Origin: an uncultured Ruminococcus sp.
Lineage (GTDB): Bacteria; Bacillota; Clostridia; Oscillospirales; Ruminococcaceae
DNA: 11,822 bases
Direction of reading: 5' to 3'
Assembly (NCBI GenBank): GCA_937902395.1
Contig: CALGTV010000113.1
Coordinates: forward strand, 1 to 11,822
Both the position numbers and the translations under genes were made by a program. The notes beneath the pieces were generated by a model. The model searched no databases. It had not been told where the DNA came from and saw only the letters and a list, made by a program, of their open reading frames with translations. Below are positions 1-7,193 of the stretch, in pieces; position 1 is the stretch's first letter; each line of letters opens with the position of its first letter.

Positions 1-84
1 CAAGAGGTTCAAGAGTACATGTGTGTGCAAAGCGGACTTCTTGGACTTCTTGAAAATGTCTATTATTTTTCATTAAGCTTTTAG
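1..84 (+). CDS. Possible C-terminal tail of an upstream gene (partial)
   Basis: Frame 1 is open from the window edge to a TAG at 82-84 and would encode 27 residues ending in ...LLENVYYFSLSF. Frame 2 is also open, to a TAA at 73-75, so being open over so short a distance is weak evidence. No family is recognisable. The same bases can fold into a long G-U-containing hairpin (1-15 with 38-52), so this stretch may be non-coding instead. The strand and the very existence of a gene are uncertain. Confidence 0.2.
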   Translation, partial: QEVQEYMCVQSGLLGLLENVYYFSLSF

Positions 85-152
85 CTGAAATTATACTCAA
101 AAAAGCTAACGGCTATAGGCTAAAGACTAATCGCTTTATTCAAATAAACCTA

Positions 153-181
153 TTGACAAATATAGATTTATAGTGTATAGT
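153..181 (+). promoter_or_regulatory. Promoter of the Spo0A-C/propeller operon
   Basis: A perfect -35 TTGACA (153-158) is followed after 17 bp by TATAGT (176-181), a 5/6 match to the housekeeping -10. Transcription would start near 188 and give a leader of about 25 nt with a GGAGG ribosome site at 203-207. Apart from the edge hairpin, nothing else is recognisable between 85 and 152. Confidence 0.75.
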
Positions 182-212
182 ATAAAATGAGAAAATATTT
201 TCGGAGGAAGCG

Positions 213-623
213 ATGATAGAATTAAAAATACAAAAAGCTTTGGAAAATAACAGTTATAAAAAAGAAATCGTATTCTGTATGATTGCCGAGGAACTTAAAG
301 GACTTTGCTTTAAATCCAGCAATATCGGCTTTATTTATTTGCAGGAGGCTATATATATGTATCTGAGTACACCCCTGCACAGTGATATCATTTCTGAGAT
401 TTACAGCAAGCTTGCTGTAAGATTTGGGCGTATTCCCCTGAGCATTAACCGCTCGATTACAAAATCAATTTCAGACGCATGGAATGATAAACGTTTTAAT
501 AAATCAAATTATACGCTCCTCAGCACTTCACTCAGTGCACTCTATGCACCTCAAAATGCCGAGTTTATCGCTACAATTGCAGAAAATGTAATTATAAGGC
601 TGAGAAAAGAATTAAATCTTTAG
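213..623 (+). CDS. Stand-alone Spo0A C-terminal-type DNA-binding protein
   Basis: This 136-residue protein resembles the sigma-A-contacting, 0A-box-binding output domain of Spo0A over nearly its whole length. Visible matches are GFIYLQEAIYMYL (39-51; Spo0A has GYQYLREAI), a helix-turn-helix region with a conserved AW at 89-90, and PQNAEFIATIAENV (113-126; Spo0A has PTNSEFIAMVADK). There is no phosphoacceptor receiver domain: only about 35 residues precede the match, and they carry no acidic pocket. The protein is therefore expected to be a cytoplasmic transcription factor that does not depend on phosphorelay input. The start is fixed by GGAGG six bases upstream of the ATG and by the promoter at 153-181. 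The secreted propeller gene begins 13 bp downstream, so the two are probably co-transcribed. The domain call is confident; target genes and any link to sporulation are unknown. Confidence 0.82.
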   Translation: MIELKIQKALENNSYKKEIVFCMIAEELKGLCFKSSNIGFIYLQEAIYMYLSTPLHSDIISEIYSKLAVRFGRIPLSINRSITKSISDAWNDKRFNKSNYTLLSTSLSALYAPQNAEFIATIAENVIIRLRKELNL

Positions 624-636
624 GGAGATCTGAAAT

Positions 637-1692
637 ATGAAAAACAGATTATTTTCACTTTTTTCTGCTATGGTTGTACTGCCATTTATGTGCTCAGAAA
701 GCACGATTTCCGCGGATAATCAGCTTAACGGCTGGCTTCTCTGGCATAGCTATTCCGACTATTCCGCAATGGACAGTGAGCTTTTTCTGCGATCTCCCAA
801 CGGCGATATTTCAGCTATATCAGGGGATTTTATCCATGCAATGAATGGCGATTTCGGCAGCTCCCCTACTGATATTGTATTTATGGCAATTGACAAAGCC
901 GCTGATGAATGGGATATTTATCGTTATAATTCAATAAGCGGAAAAATTACAAATCTGACCGAAAAAAGCGGTTTTCGCAACGAAGATCCAAAATTCTCAC
1001 CTGACGGTTTGAATATCATTTTCAAACGAGGATTCTGGGACAATTCACGTAATGATTTCACATATAATCTTGCTGAAATGAATTTAAACAACGGAGAAAT
1101 AACCATGCTCACCGATGATACAAAGGAGCAGTCAATGCCCTATTATTCCGAGGACGGCAAGTATATTTATTACTCTGAATATGTGAATGGTATTTCATCA
1201 ATATGCCGACTTGAAAGGGATACAGGCAAGACAGAGGAAATATTCGCCGAAAACGGCGTGACCGCATATTATCCCGTTGTCAAAGGCGAAAATATGTACT
1301 TTTCAAAATGGCATTCAGCTGACAATAGAAATGATATGATTATGCGTTATAACGGCGGTAAAATTCAGCCTATGCCATTTAATTCGGATAATATCAACTG
1401 CTCTGATGCCTGCCCTTTAAATGATATTGCAATGATTTACAGCTCAACCCGAAACAGCAGTTATGATTTATTCTGTTATGACGGAAATGAAAGCTATCCC
1501 CTTGATTTTGCCGCATCTGAGAAAAACGAACTGGGAGCAGCCTTTTATCCTGTTGAGGATATAAAAAAATATGCCGCCGATTTGCAGCAGCATATTCTCG
1601 GTGCAGATGCACCAAAGATAAATTATGATACAGACGGCGACGGTACTGCCGACTGTTTTGATATGATTTATGTGAGAGAAATGTTGTTTTAA
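637..1692 (+). CDS. Secreted beta-propeller (TolB/PD40-like) protein with degenerate C-terminal dockerin
   Basis: The 351-residue protein opens with a Sec signal peptide: a short basic start, a hydrophobic core at 5-18 and likely cleavage after ISA near residue 26. The body carries propeller-blade signatures of the TolB/WD40-like type, such as DPKFSPDGLNIIF (117-129) and SMPYYSEDGKYIYYS (166-180), with further aromatic-rich strands to about residue 285. The C-terminus has LQQHILG (316-322) and then a calcium-loop motif DxDxDGxxxxxD with D331, D333, D335, G336 and D342, like the second half of a type I dockerin. The expected first calcium loop before LQQHILG is not evident. If the dockerin works, the protein would attach to a cohesin on a scaffold or on the cell surface. 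It lies 13 bp after the Spo0A-like gene. No catalytic residues are recognised; a binding role is more likely than an enzymatic one. Confidence 0.75.
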   Translation: MKNRLFSLFSAMVVLPFMCSESTISADNQLNGWLLWHSYSDYSAMDSELFLRSPNGDISAISGDFIHAMNGDFGSSPTDIVFMAIDKAADEWDIYRYNSISGKITNLTEKSGFRNEDPKFSPDGLNIIFKRGFWDNSRNDFTYNLAEMNLNNGEITMLTDDTKEQSMPYYSEDGKYIYYSEYVNGISSICRLERDTGKTEEIFAENGVTAYYPVVKGENMYFSKWHSADNRNDMIMRYNGGKIQPMPFNSDNINCSDACPLNDIAMIYSSTRNSSYDLFCYDGNESYPLDFAASEKNELGAAFYPVEDIKKYAADLQQHILGADAPKINYDTDGDGTADCFDMIYVREMLF

Positions 1693-3458
1693 TTTTTAAC
1701 CAGTTCCTTTCTCATAACACACAAATCAAATACATCAATTTTACCGTCTTTGCAAAGGTCAACTGCATCGGAATTTTCAAGCTTTGCGTCGGAAACTCCC
1801 AAAATCCAATTTGTGAGAGATACGGCATCGGCAATTGTCAATTTGCCGTCGCCGTTTGCATCACCTTTGACAATTTCGGGAACAATATCTTCTGTAGGCT
1901 TTTCAGTAGTTACCGTTGTAGTTTCTACAGTAGCCACAGTTGTCGTTGTTGTAGTTGCTGACGTGGTAGTGGTTGCAGTTGTAGTTTCAACTGTGTCAAT
2001 AGTTGTTGCTGTGGTTGTCTGTGGAATTTCTTCTTCGATAACTTCAAACTTTCTGTTGTATTTTTCAGCGTATGCCTGAGCTGATGAGTCTGCATATCCG
2101 TGGATTACAACGGCATTTTCAACAGTTTCCTCATCTGCGGTAATTGTGGGAGTATTTACAATCCAATCCCCATTGTCACTAATATCAGGCAAGATTTTAT
2201 TTGTCTTGTACTCCGCAGGGATTGTCTTTTCAGAATCGAAAATATCGCAGTCCTTGTCGTAGATATAAATATCACTTGTGCTCTTTGCACCTTTAAGTGT
2301 TTTTTCATTTATATACGGCGCTCTGTAGTGGATTGTATTTGTTACATCATTTGAACCGATAATGAACGCATCACATACATATGTTACAGATTCAGGGAAA
2401 TCTACAAGTTCAATGTCATTGCGCATTTGAAATACCCACTCTGCAACACCAACCGTCCCCTCAGCAAATACAGCATTTACTATATCCTCATCACTATCTA
2501 CAGCCCAGTTATCAACGTAGTGTATGCCGTCCTTTACTTCCACACAGCCCGATTCTTTAAAGGGATTTCTACCCATATAATAAACGGAATCGGGGATATC
2601 AAATTCTGTAAGCGACTTGCATTTATCGAACGCACCACTGCCTATTGCCCAGATATCACCTTTGAATTTTACATCTGTAAGAGATTCGCAGAGAAAGAAA
2701 GTGTCCATGTGCACAGCATTGATACTCTTTGGCAATTCAACGCTTTCAAGAGCCTTACAAGCGACAAATGCGCTGTTGTTAATCTGCTTGATATTTTCGG
2801 GTACAATAGCATTTTTAAGCTTATAACAGCCTGTAAAAGCGTAATCGCCTATGATTTCAGCCTTTTCAGAAATTTTAAGCTCTGTCATTTCCAACGCAGG
2901 CAGACAGCCTATAAGCTTTTTCATATCCTTGGAGTAAAGAAGCCCCTCAGATACCGTAAAATAGGGATTTGTTTCAGATACCTTTATTTCCGCAATGGTT
3001 GGATAAATTACTTCTGTTATAGTTTCAGACATTTCTTCACTTGATGCCGCTAAGAGCATTTTATGGCTTTTAGTTGTAACAATATCTTCCCATTTTATGT
3101 ACTGTAATGAATCAGGGAAAGTAATTGTTTTAAGCTTGCGGCAGAATCCAAAAGGAGCGTCAGTCAAGCCAATTACAGGTACGCCATTTATTTCAGCAGG
3201 AATTTCAACTTCTACGGCTTCTCTGTCAGCAAAATCTGTGAGATAGGCAAAATCTTCGTAAACATAAAAAGTGAAATCACCCTCAGTAACAGTTTTGCAG
3301 TCGGCTTCAAGGTCTGGAGTTTCAGCTGTTTCATCATCAAGCTGTGCAGTATAATCCATAACACTTATGGTATTCATAGCCTCCGCAGAGGGCATATAAA
3401 TATCAGCGGAACAGCCTATAAGCGCAACAGCAACTAAAAATGCAGTTAATTTTTTCAT
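1689..3458 (-). CDS. BspA-type leucine-rich repeat surface protein with Thr-rich linker and type I dockerin
   Basis: This 589-residue exported protein has a signal peptide with a lipobox-like LIGC (13-16), so it could be lipidated at C16; an alternative signal peptidase I site follows SAEA (24-27). Residues about 85-380 hold LRR_5/BspA-type repeats of the form AFxxCxxLxxxxxPxxxxxI (for example 207-300). After a typical BspA end (VIHGYADSSAQAYAEKY, 451-467) comes a Thr-rich linker at about 480-520. A dockerin follows at 532-589: loop 1 has D533, N535, D537 and D543; loop 2 has D567, D571 and D578, but C569 replaces the usual third-position Asp or Asn. The protein should sit outside the cell and bind proteins or host and plant surfaces while docking to a cohesin. 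An AGGAGG-like site lies at 3465-3470 and a near-consensus promoter upstream. The family is clear; the ligand is unknown. Confidence 0.88.
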   Translation of the reverse strand: MKKLTAFLVAVALIGCSADIYMPSAEAMNTISVMDYTAQLDDETAETPDLEADCKTVTEGDFTFYVYEDFAYLTDFADREAVEVEIPAEINGVPVIGLTDAPFGFCRKLKTITFPDSLQYIKWEDIVTTKSHKMLLAASSEEMSETITEVIYPTIAEIKVSETNPYFTVSEGLLYSKDMKKLIGCLPALEMTELKISEKAEIIGDYAFTGCYKLKNAIVPENIKQINNSAFVACKALESVELPKSINAVHMDTFFLCESLTDVKFKGDIWAIGSGAFDKCKSLTEFDIPDSVYYMGRNPFKESGCVEVKDGIHYVDNWAVDSDEDIVNAVFAEGTVGVAEWVFQMRNDIELVDFPESVTYVCDAFIIGSNDVTNTIHYRAPYINEKTLKGAKSTSDIYIYDKDCDIFDSEKTIPAEYKTNKILPDISDNGDWIVNTPTITADEETVENAVVIHGYADSSAQAYAEKYNRKFEVIEEEIPQTTTATTIDTVETTTATTTTSATTTTTTVATVETTTVTTEKPTEDIVPEIVKGDANGDGKLTIADAVSLTNWILGVSDAKLENSDAVDLCKDGKIDVFDLCVMRKELVKN

Positions 3459-3489
3459 AATATTACCTCCGTTTCAATTTGGTGGTATT

Positions 3490-3518
3490 ATTATATCATA
3501 TAAACTTAAAATAGTCAA
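3490..3518 (-). promoter_or_regulatory. Promoter of the LRR/dockerin gene
   Basis: Read on the minus strand, TTGACT (3513-3518) is followed after exactly 17 bp by TATAAT (3490-3495). TGA immediately upstream of the -10 makes it an extended -10 as well. Transcription would start near 3483 and lead into the GGAGGT ribosome site at 3465-3470. The divergent metallo-hydrolase gene shares this 81-bp gap, but no comparably good plus-strand promoter is visible. Confidence 0.8.
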
Positions 3519-3539
3519 TAATTTTTTAGGAGTTTTTGT

Positions 3540-4376
3540 ATGAAAATAACAGTTTTAATTGAAAACAGCTCTGATTGTGAGCTTGCAAAAGAGCATGGTT
3601 TAAGCCTGCTCATTGAAACATCGGATAAAAAAATCCTGCTCGATGCAGGTTGTTCTGAATTATTTGCAACTAACGCAGATAAGCTGAATATTGACCTTTC
3701 AGATGCGGACTATGCCGTTCTCTCCCATGGTCATTACGACCATTCAGGTGGATTTGACATATTTTTTGAGCGAAATAAAAATGCAATTCTGTACGCACGA
3801 GAAGGCGCAGACGGCAAATACTACTCCGCTAACGGCGGTATTCACGAAATTGGAGTACCTCAGAAAGTTCTTGATTATACCGACAGAATTGAATATGTAT
3901 CGTATAACAGACAGATTACCGAGGGTGTTTATCTCATTGGTCATAATACTCCCGATTTGCAGAAAATCGGCGAAAAAGTAAAGCTTTACAAAGGCGAGAA
4001 CGGTGAAATAGTTCCCGATGATTTTTCTCACGAACAGAGCCTTATTTTTGACACGCCAAAGGGACTTATTATTTTCAATAGCTGTTCTCATGGAACTGTT
4101 GCGAATATTATCCGTGAAACTAAGGAATTTTTCGGTGATAAGCCCATTTATGCCTATGTAGGCGGACTTCATATGCTTGGAAAAACTCCCGAGGGCAAGG
4201 AAATTTGTTCATTCACAGATTTTGAAGTTGACGCTCTTTGCGATATCATACGTAATGAAAATATTACACATCTTTATACAGGTCATTGTACAACCCTCGA
4301 CGGATTTGACAAGGTGAAAGAACGTCTTGGAGATACTGCAAAGCCGCTTTTTTCAGGGCTTGTTTTTGAACTTTGA
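3540..4376 (+). CDS. Metallo-beta-lactamase-fold hydrolase (COG1237-like)
   Basis: The 278-residue cytoplasmic protein has the diagnostic metal motif HxHxDH at 63-68 (LSHGHYDHSGG). The later metal ligands of the fold are probably supplied by H184 (SCSHG) and H249 (TGHC), with H211 (GGLHMLG) also conserved-looking. The N-terminal GLSLLIET and DAGCSELF strands and the overall length resemble COG1237. In archaea that group includes a dihydropterin ribofuranosyl-aminobenzene 5'-phosphate synthase, but bacterial members are mostly of unknown substrate. The start is supported by AGGAG at 3528-3532. There is no signal peptide. It appears to be a single-gene unit: divergent from the LRR gene on the left and closed by a strong terminator on the right. 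The fold is certain from the motif; the reaction is not. Confidence 0.88.
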   Translation: MKITVLIENSSDCELAKEHGLSLLIETSDKKILLDAGCSELFATNADKLNIDLSDADYAVLSHGHYDHSGGFDIFFERNKNAILYAREGADGKYYSANGGIHEIGVPQKVLDYTDRIEYVSYNRQITEGVYLIGHNTPDLQKIGEKVKLYKGENGEIVPDDFSHEQSLIFDTPKGLIIFNSCSHGTVANIIRETKEFFGDKPIYAYVGGLHMLGKTPEGKEICSFTDFEVDALCDIIRNENITHLYTGHCTTLDGFDKVKERLGDTAKPLFSGLVFEL

Positions 4377-4379
4377 TTT

Positions 4380-4395
4380 GTAAACTTCGGTTTAC
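4380..4395 (+). other. Short cUUCGg tetraloop hairpin after the metallo-hydrolase stop
   Basis: GTAAAC (4380-4385) and GTTTAC (4390-4395) form a 6-bp stem closed by a UUCG tetraloop on a C-G pair, an exceptionally stable loop. It starts four bases after the stop codon. No U-tract follows, so it is not itself a good intrinsic terminator; protection of the mRNA 3' end is one possibility. Confidence 0.5.
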
Positions 4396-4434
4396 AGATT
4401 GTGATAGAAACAATAAAAATCAGCAAAATTATTG

Positions 4435-4466
4435 TGCGGTATGCTATAAAGCATACCGCATTTTTT
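4435..4466 (+). terminator. Rho-independent terminator of the metallo-hydrolase gene
   Basis: TGCGGTATGCT (4435-4445) pairs perfectly with AGCATACCGCA (4450-4460) around an ATAA loop and is followed by six T residues (4461-4466). It lies 58 bp after the metallo-hydrolase stop and separates that gene from the solute-binding lipoprotein gene, which therefore needs its own promoter. Confidence 0.9.
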
Positions 4467-4512
4467 GTGCAGGTATACAAAATTCTGAAAATTTAAAATT
4501 TATTTCGTCTTT

Positions 4513-4556
4513 TTGGGCATTTTAAATCACTTATATATGAAAGCATTAAATATGCT
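4513..4556 (+). promoter_or_regulatory. Weak promoter candidate with small dyad, upstream of solute-binding lipoprotein
   Basis: TTGGGC (4513-4518), a 17-bp gap and TATGAA (4536-4541) make a poor but correctly spaced promoter candidate. Just downstream AGCAT (4542-4546) and ATGCT (4552-4556) form a dyad around TAAAT, where an operator might lie. A promoter is expected here because a terminator closes the previous gene, but no stronger one is visible in 4467-4584. Confidence 0.25.
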
Positions 4557-4584
4557 CTATATTGTAGCCAAAGGAGGCTTTACT

Positions 4585-6948
4585 ATGAAAAAGATTCTAT
4601 CATTTACCCTTGCCCTTTCAGTTATGCTGTCTGCTGCTTCGTGCAGCGGAACAGACAAAAAGGAATCCCAGCCGAAACAGAGCTATACCGCTGAGAAAAT
4701 GAGTGTTGCGGCTTACAAAAAGGAAACTTTGCCCTTGCCTGAAAATATGCAAATGGTGTATACAGTTATGCCATACAACAACGGCAAAGACTTTCTTATG
4801 CTCGGTACAAGCACTCGTACACCTGAGATATGGAAAGTCAAGGGAGATTTTTCAGAGTCTGAAATTATTGAATATCCCGAATTTGATGTTGGAGTGAATT
4901 ATAATCTTACAGCTACCAATGACGGTACTATTGTGCTTTTGGTATGTCACGCTGATTACGGCGATTTACCGCCGATTCCGCTGTATGAATACCCTAACGA
5001 AGAAGAACAGGAAAAATATGATGCCGCCGCTGAATATTCGTTTATGATTAAGACGTATTCACCTGACGGAAAGCTGAAATCAGAGGCTACTGTGGAGGAT
5101 TTCGGCGTAGTTCCCGATAAATCGGTAAATTTCAAGAACCTATATTCCGACGGTGGAATTGTTATTGCGGAAATTAACGGTGGATTTGAAATGTTCGACA
5201 TAAACGGAAAATATCTGGGAGAATTTTCAACAGACAAAGGCGAAGTTGATTGCTTCGGACAAGATAATCAAGGAAATGTTATCTGTGCCCTAAAAAACAC
5301 CGTAAACGAGCAGGAAATCCTTACACTCTGCAAGGTCGAAAAAGACGGAAAGCTTACAGAATTAAATAATACCGAATACAATTTCGATGAAACGGTTTAC
5401 GAAATGCAGGCTACAAGCGGCGAATACAGCCTGCTCCTGCGTACAAATTCTCAAATATATGGTGTAAAATCTGACACACAGGAAATCGTTTCACTTTTTG
5501 ATATTTCGACTTCGGGATATTCCACCAATTTAATCGAGGGCTACAGCGTTATGCCCGACGGAAATATAGCACTTATGCTGAATAATTCAAAGGAATGGAA
5601 AGTTGAACTGAAAAAGTTTATTCCCCGAACAGAAGAAGAAATGGCAAATATCAAGACTATTACTCTTGGTATTGAGGGAAATAGTTTCATTGAGGATTAT
5701 GTCACCGAATGGAATGACGGCGGCAATGATTTTCTTGTGGAGGTTGTAAAATATAGCGCAGATTATGAGGACAGGGACGCAGTATTCGACCAGCTGAAAC
5801 AGGATGCACTTTCGGGAAATCTCCCTGATATTATGCACTTTAATCGTGATTATGCAGTAATGAATGACGTTGATTTTGCCTCTATGGGTGTTCTTGAAGA
5901 TTTATACACTTACATGGACAAAGATGAAGTTTTTACCCGTGATTATTTTATGCCAAGCGTACTGAATTGTTTTGAATATAACGATGAACTTCTTGTACTT
6001 CCAAATCGCGTATCACTTGATCTTGGAACAGTAGCAAAGACAAAATTCGTCGGTGACGGCTCTGACTGGAGCTTTGAGAAACATCTTGATATGACGATAA
6101 ATCCGCCCATCGAAAGAGAAATTGAAAACGATTCAAAATATACACGTTTAAGCCTCGGAGTATCGTGGTCTGACTGGATTGACTACACAGACGGTACTTG
6201 TCATTTTACTGATGATTCTTTTATACGCTATCTCAATTTCTGCAATGAGGCTGATGTTATTGAAATTGAATTTGTGCCAAAGACAGATGCTGAATGGCAG
6301 GAGTATATAAATTCAGATGAATTTAAGGAAGAAGTGCGACTTGACGCTTTAAAATATATTGAGGACAGGGAAATTTTTTCGCATGAAAGTATTCTCAGAT
6401 ATGGCAACTATACAGAAATGACGAAAGGTAAGTTCGGCGGTGAGCCTATAACAGTTCTTGGTGATATTACACTTAATGCCAATGAACAGCTTGCAATTAC
6501 AAAAACATCTGAAAATAAAGAGCTTGCATGGGAATTTATAAAATCCCAAATGACCGACCAGTATTATGCTAATAATCTCAATTCTGCTCCTTTCCCCGTT
6601 ACAAAAACAGGATATAAGCTTTACAACGACCACCATTTCTATAATGAATATACTGACTTTAACGATGTTTACTACAATGAAGATATGAGAGGCTATGTTG
6701 GACTTGTTTACCATGTTGGTGACGAATTAATGAAAATAGGCAAGGTTACAGAGGAAGATGCAGCGGCGGTTGATAAATATTTCAATATGGCTACAAGAAA
6801 ACATAAAATTACTTTTAAACAAGATAAGATGTATGAAATTTTCTATGAAGAAATCGACCGTTTCTTTGGCGGTGGATGTACTGCTGAGGAATGTGCAGAA
6901 ATATTGCAGGATAGAATTTCTACTTATATTTCTGAGCAGATAGGCTAA
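4585..6948 (+). CDS. Lipoprotein with propeller-like N-terminal half and extracellular solute-binding C-terminal half
   Basis: The start at 4585 is preferred because AAAGGAGG lies just upstream and the protein then begins with a lipoprotein signal (MKKILSFTLALSVMLSAASC, lipid anchor at C20). This gives 787 residues; in-frame codons back to 4513 lack these signals. Residues about 45-345 look like a beta-propeller, with repeated short strands and turns such as SPDGKL and DINGKYLGEF. From about 355 (NIKTITLGIEG) it follows the family 1 extracellular solute-binding fold: DALSGNLPDIMHF near 408-420, GVLEDLYTYM following, and the closing ELAWEFIKSQM near 646. Ordinary solute-binding proteins are about 400-450 residues, so this is a large fusion. 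Binding proteins normally serve ABC sugar or peptide importers, yet no permease or ATPase gene adjoins, so transport or sensing with a distant partner is inferred. The ligand is unknown. Confidence 0.8.
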   Translation: MKKILSFTLALSVMLSAASCSGTDKKESQPKQSYTAEKMSVAAYKKETLPLPENMQMVYTVMPYNNGKDFLMLGTSTRTPEIWKVKGDFSESEIIEYPEFDVGVNYNLTATNDGTIVLLVCHADYGDLPPIPLYEYPNEEEQEKYDAAAEYSFMIKTYSPDGKLKSEATVEDFGVVPDKSVNFKNLYSDGGIVIAEINGGFEMFDINGKYLGEFSTDKGEVDCFGQDNQGNVICALKNTVNEQEILTLCKVEKDGKLTELNNTEYNFDETVYEMQATSGEYSLLLRTNSQIYGVKSDTQEIVSLFDISTSGYSTNLIEGYSVMPDGNIALMLNNSKEWKVELKKFIPRTEEEMANIKTITLGIEGNSFIEDYVTEWNDGGNDFLVEVVKYSADYEDRDAVFDQLKQDALSGNLPDIMHFNRDYAVMNDVDFASMGVLEDLYTYMDKDEVFTRDYFMPSVLNCFEYNDELLVLPNRVSLDLGTVAKTKFVGDGSDWSFEKHLDMTINPPIEREIENDSKYTRLSLGVSWSDWIDYTDGTCHFTDDSFIRYLNFCNEADVIEIEFVPKTDAEWQEYINSDEFKEEVRLDALKYIEDREIFSHESILRYGNYTEMTKGKFGGEPITVLGDITLNANEQLAITKTSENKELAWEFIKSQMTDQYYANNLNSAPFPVTKTGYKLYNDHHFYNEYTDFNDVYYNEDMRGYVGLVYHVGDELMKIGKVTEEDAAAVDKYFNMATRKHKITFKQDKMYEIFYEEIDRFFGGGCTAEECAEILQDRISTYISEQIG

Positions 6949-6983
6949 AAAATTCCCCCTGATTACAAAAATCAGGGGGAATT
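6947..6983 (-). terminator. Intrinsic terminator of tRNA-Ser (minus strand), possibly bidirectional
   Basis: AATTCCCCCTGAT (6951-6963) and ATCAGGGGGAATT (6971-6983) form a perfect 13-bp stem with a 7-nt loop. On the minus strand it is followed by a run of T residues (complement of 6947-6952), the classic arrangement for ending the tRNA transcript. It sits directly after the solute-binding gene stop, so it may also stop plus-strand transcription, although the plus side lacks a good U-tract. Confidence 0.85.
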
Positions 6984-6987
6984 GTTC

Positions 6988-7076
6988 TGGCGCAGCGGGT
7001 GGGATTCGAACCCACGTCCCTCAGGGGGCATCATGATTTCGAGTCATGTCCGTTATGACCACTTCGATACCGCTGC
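6988..7076 (-). tRNA. tRNA-Ser(CGA)
   Basis: Read on the minus strand, acceptor arms GCAGCGG and CCGCTGC pair fully and are followed by discriminator G and an encoded CCA (complement of 6988-6990). The anticodon stem CATGA/TCATG encloses loop CTCGAAA, giving anticodon CGA (7039-7041 on the plus strand), which reads the serine codon UCG. A long variable arm (class II, as expected for serine) precedes the T arm GTGGG-TTCGAAT-CCCAC. The total length of 89 nt fits tRNA-Ser. It is a single-gene unit with its own promoter and terminator. Confidence 0.96.
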
Positions 7077-7087
7077 ATAATATAAAT

Positions 7088-7116
7088 ATTATATCAGATT
7101 TGAAAAAAAAAATCAA
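7088..7116 (-). promoter_or_regulatory. Promoter of tRNA-Ser
   Basis: On the minus strand TTGATT (7111-7116), a 17-bp spacer that includes a long T run, and TATAAT (7088-7093) preceded by TGA form an extended -10 promoter. Its -10 ends 11 bp before the tRNA 5' end at 7076. Confidence 0.75.
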
Positions 7117-7164
7117 TAGCTTTATTAAAAATAAATTATATAACAATTTATGACATAATATTAC

Positions 7165-7193
7165 TTGACTTTTTAGCCCATTTGCATTATAAT
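7165..7193 (+). promoter_or_regulatory. Promoter of smpB and the SGNH hydrolase gene
   Basis: TTGACT (7165-7170) and TATAAT (7188-7193) are separated by exactly 17 bp. Two more TATAAT hexamers follow at 7197-7202 and 7206-7211, each 9 bp after the previous one, within the expected leader. The ribosome site GGAGG at 7222-7226 follows. Confidence 0.8.

Noticed and set aside
1890..2030. Repetitive DNA possibly a minisatellite
   Set aside because: It encodes the Thr-rich linker, a normal feature of secreted dockerin proteins, and the units are irregular.
1750..2079. Plus-strand open frame with a Val-rich stretch
   Set aside because: It is the antisense of the Thr-rich linker and dockerin codons of the LRR gene; the Val runs are a by-product of ACN repeats.
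2427..3044. 205-codon plus-strand open frame opposite the LRR gene
   Set aside because: It lies fully antisense to a well-supported LRR protein, has no ribosome site, and its sequence has no family features.
3744..4172. 142-codon minus-strand open frame
   Set aside because: It is antisense to the metallo-hydrolase gene, which has the HxHxDH motif and a ribosome site.
4513..4584. Extended N-terminus of the solute-binding lipoprotein
   Set aside because: AAAGGAGG and a lipoprotein signal place the start at 4585; the extra 24 codons would hide the signal peptide.
6988..7076. tRNA gene as a mobile-element attachment site
   Set aside because: No integrase gene and no repeated copy of the tRNA 3' end is present in the window.
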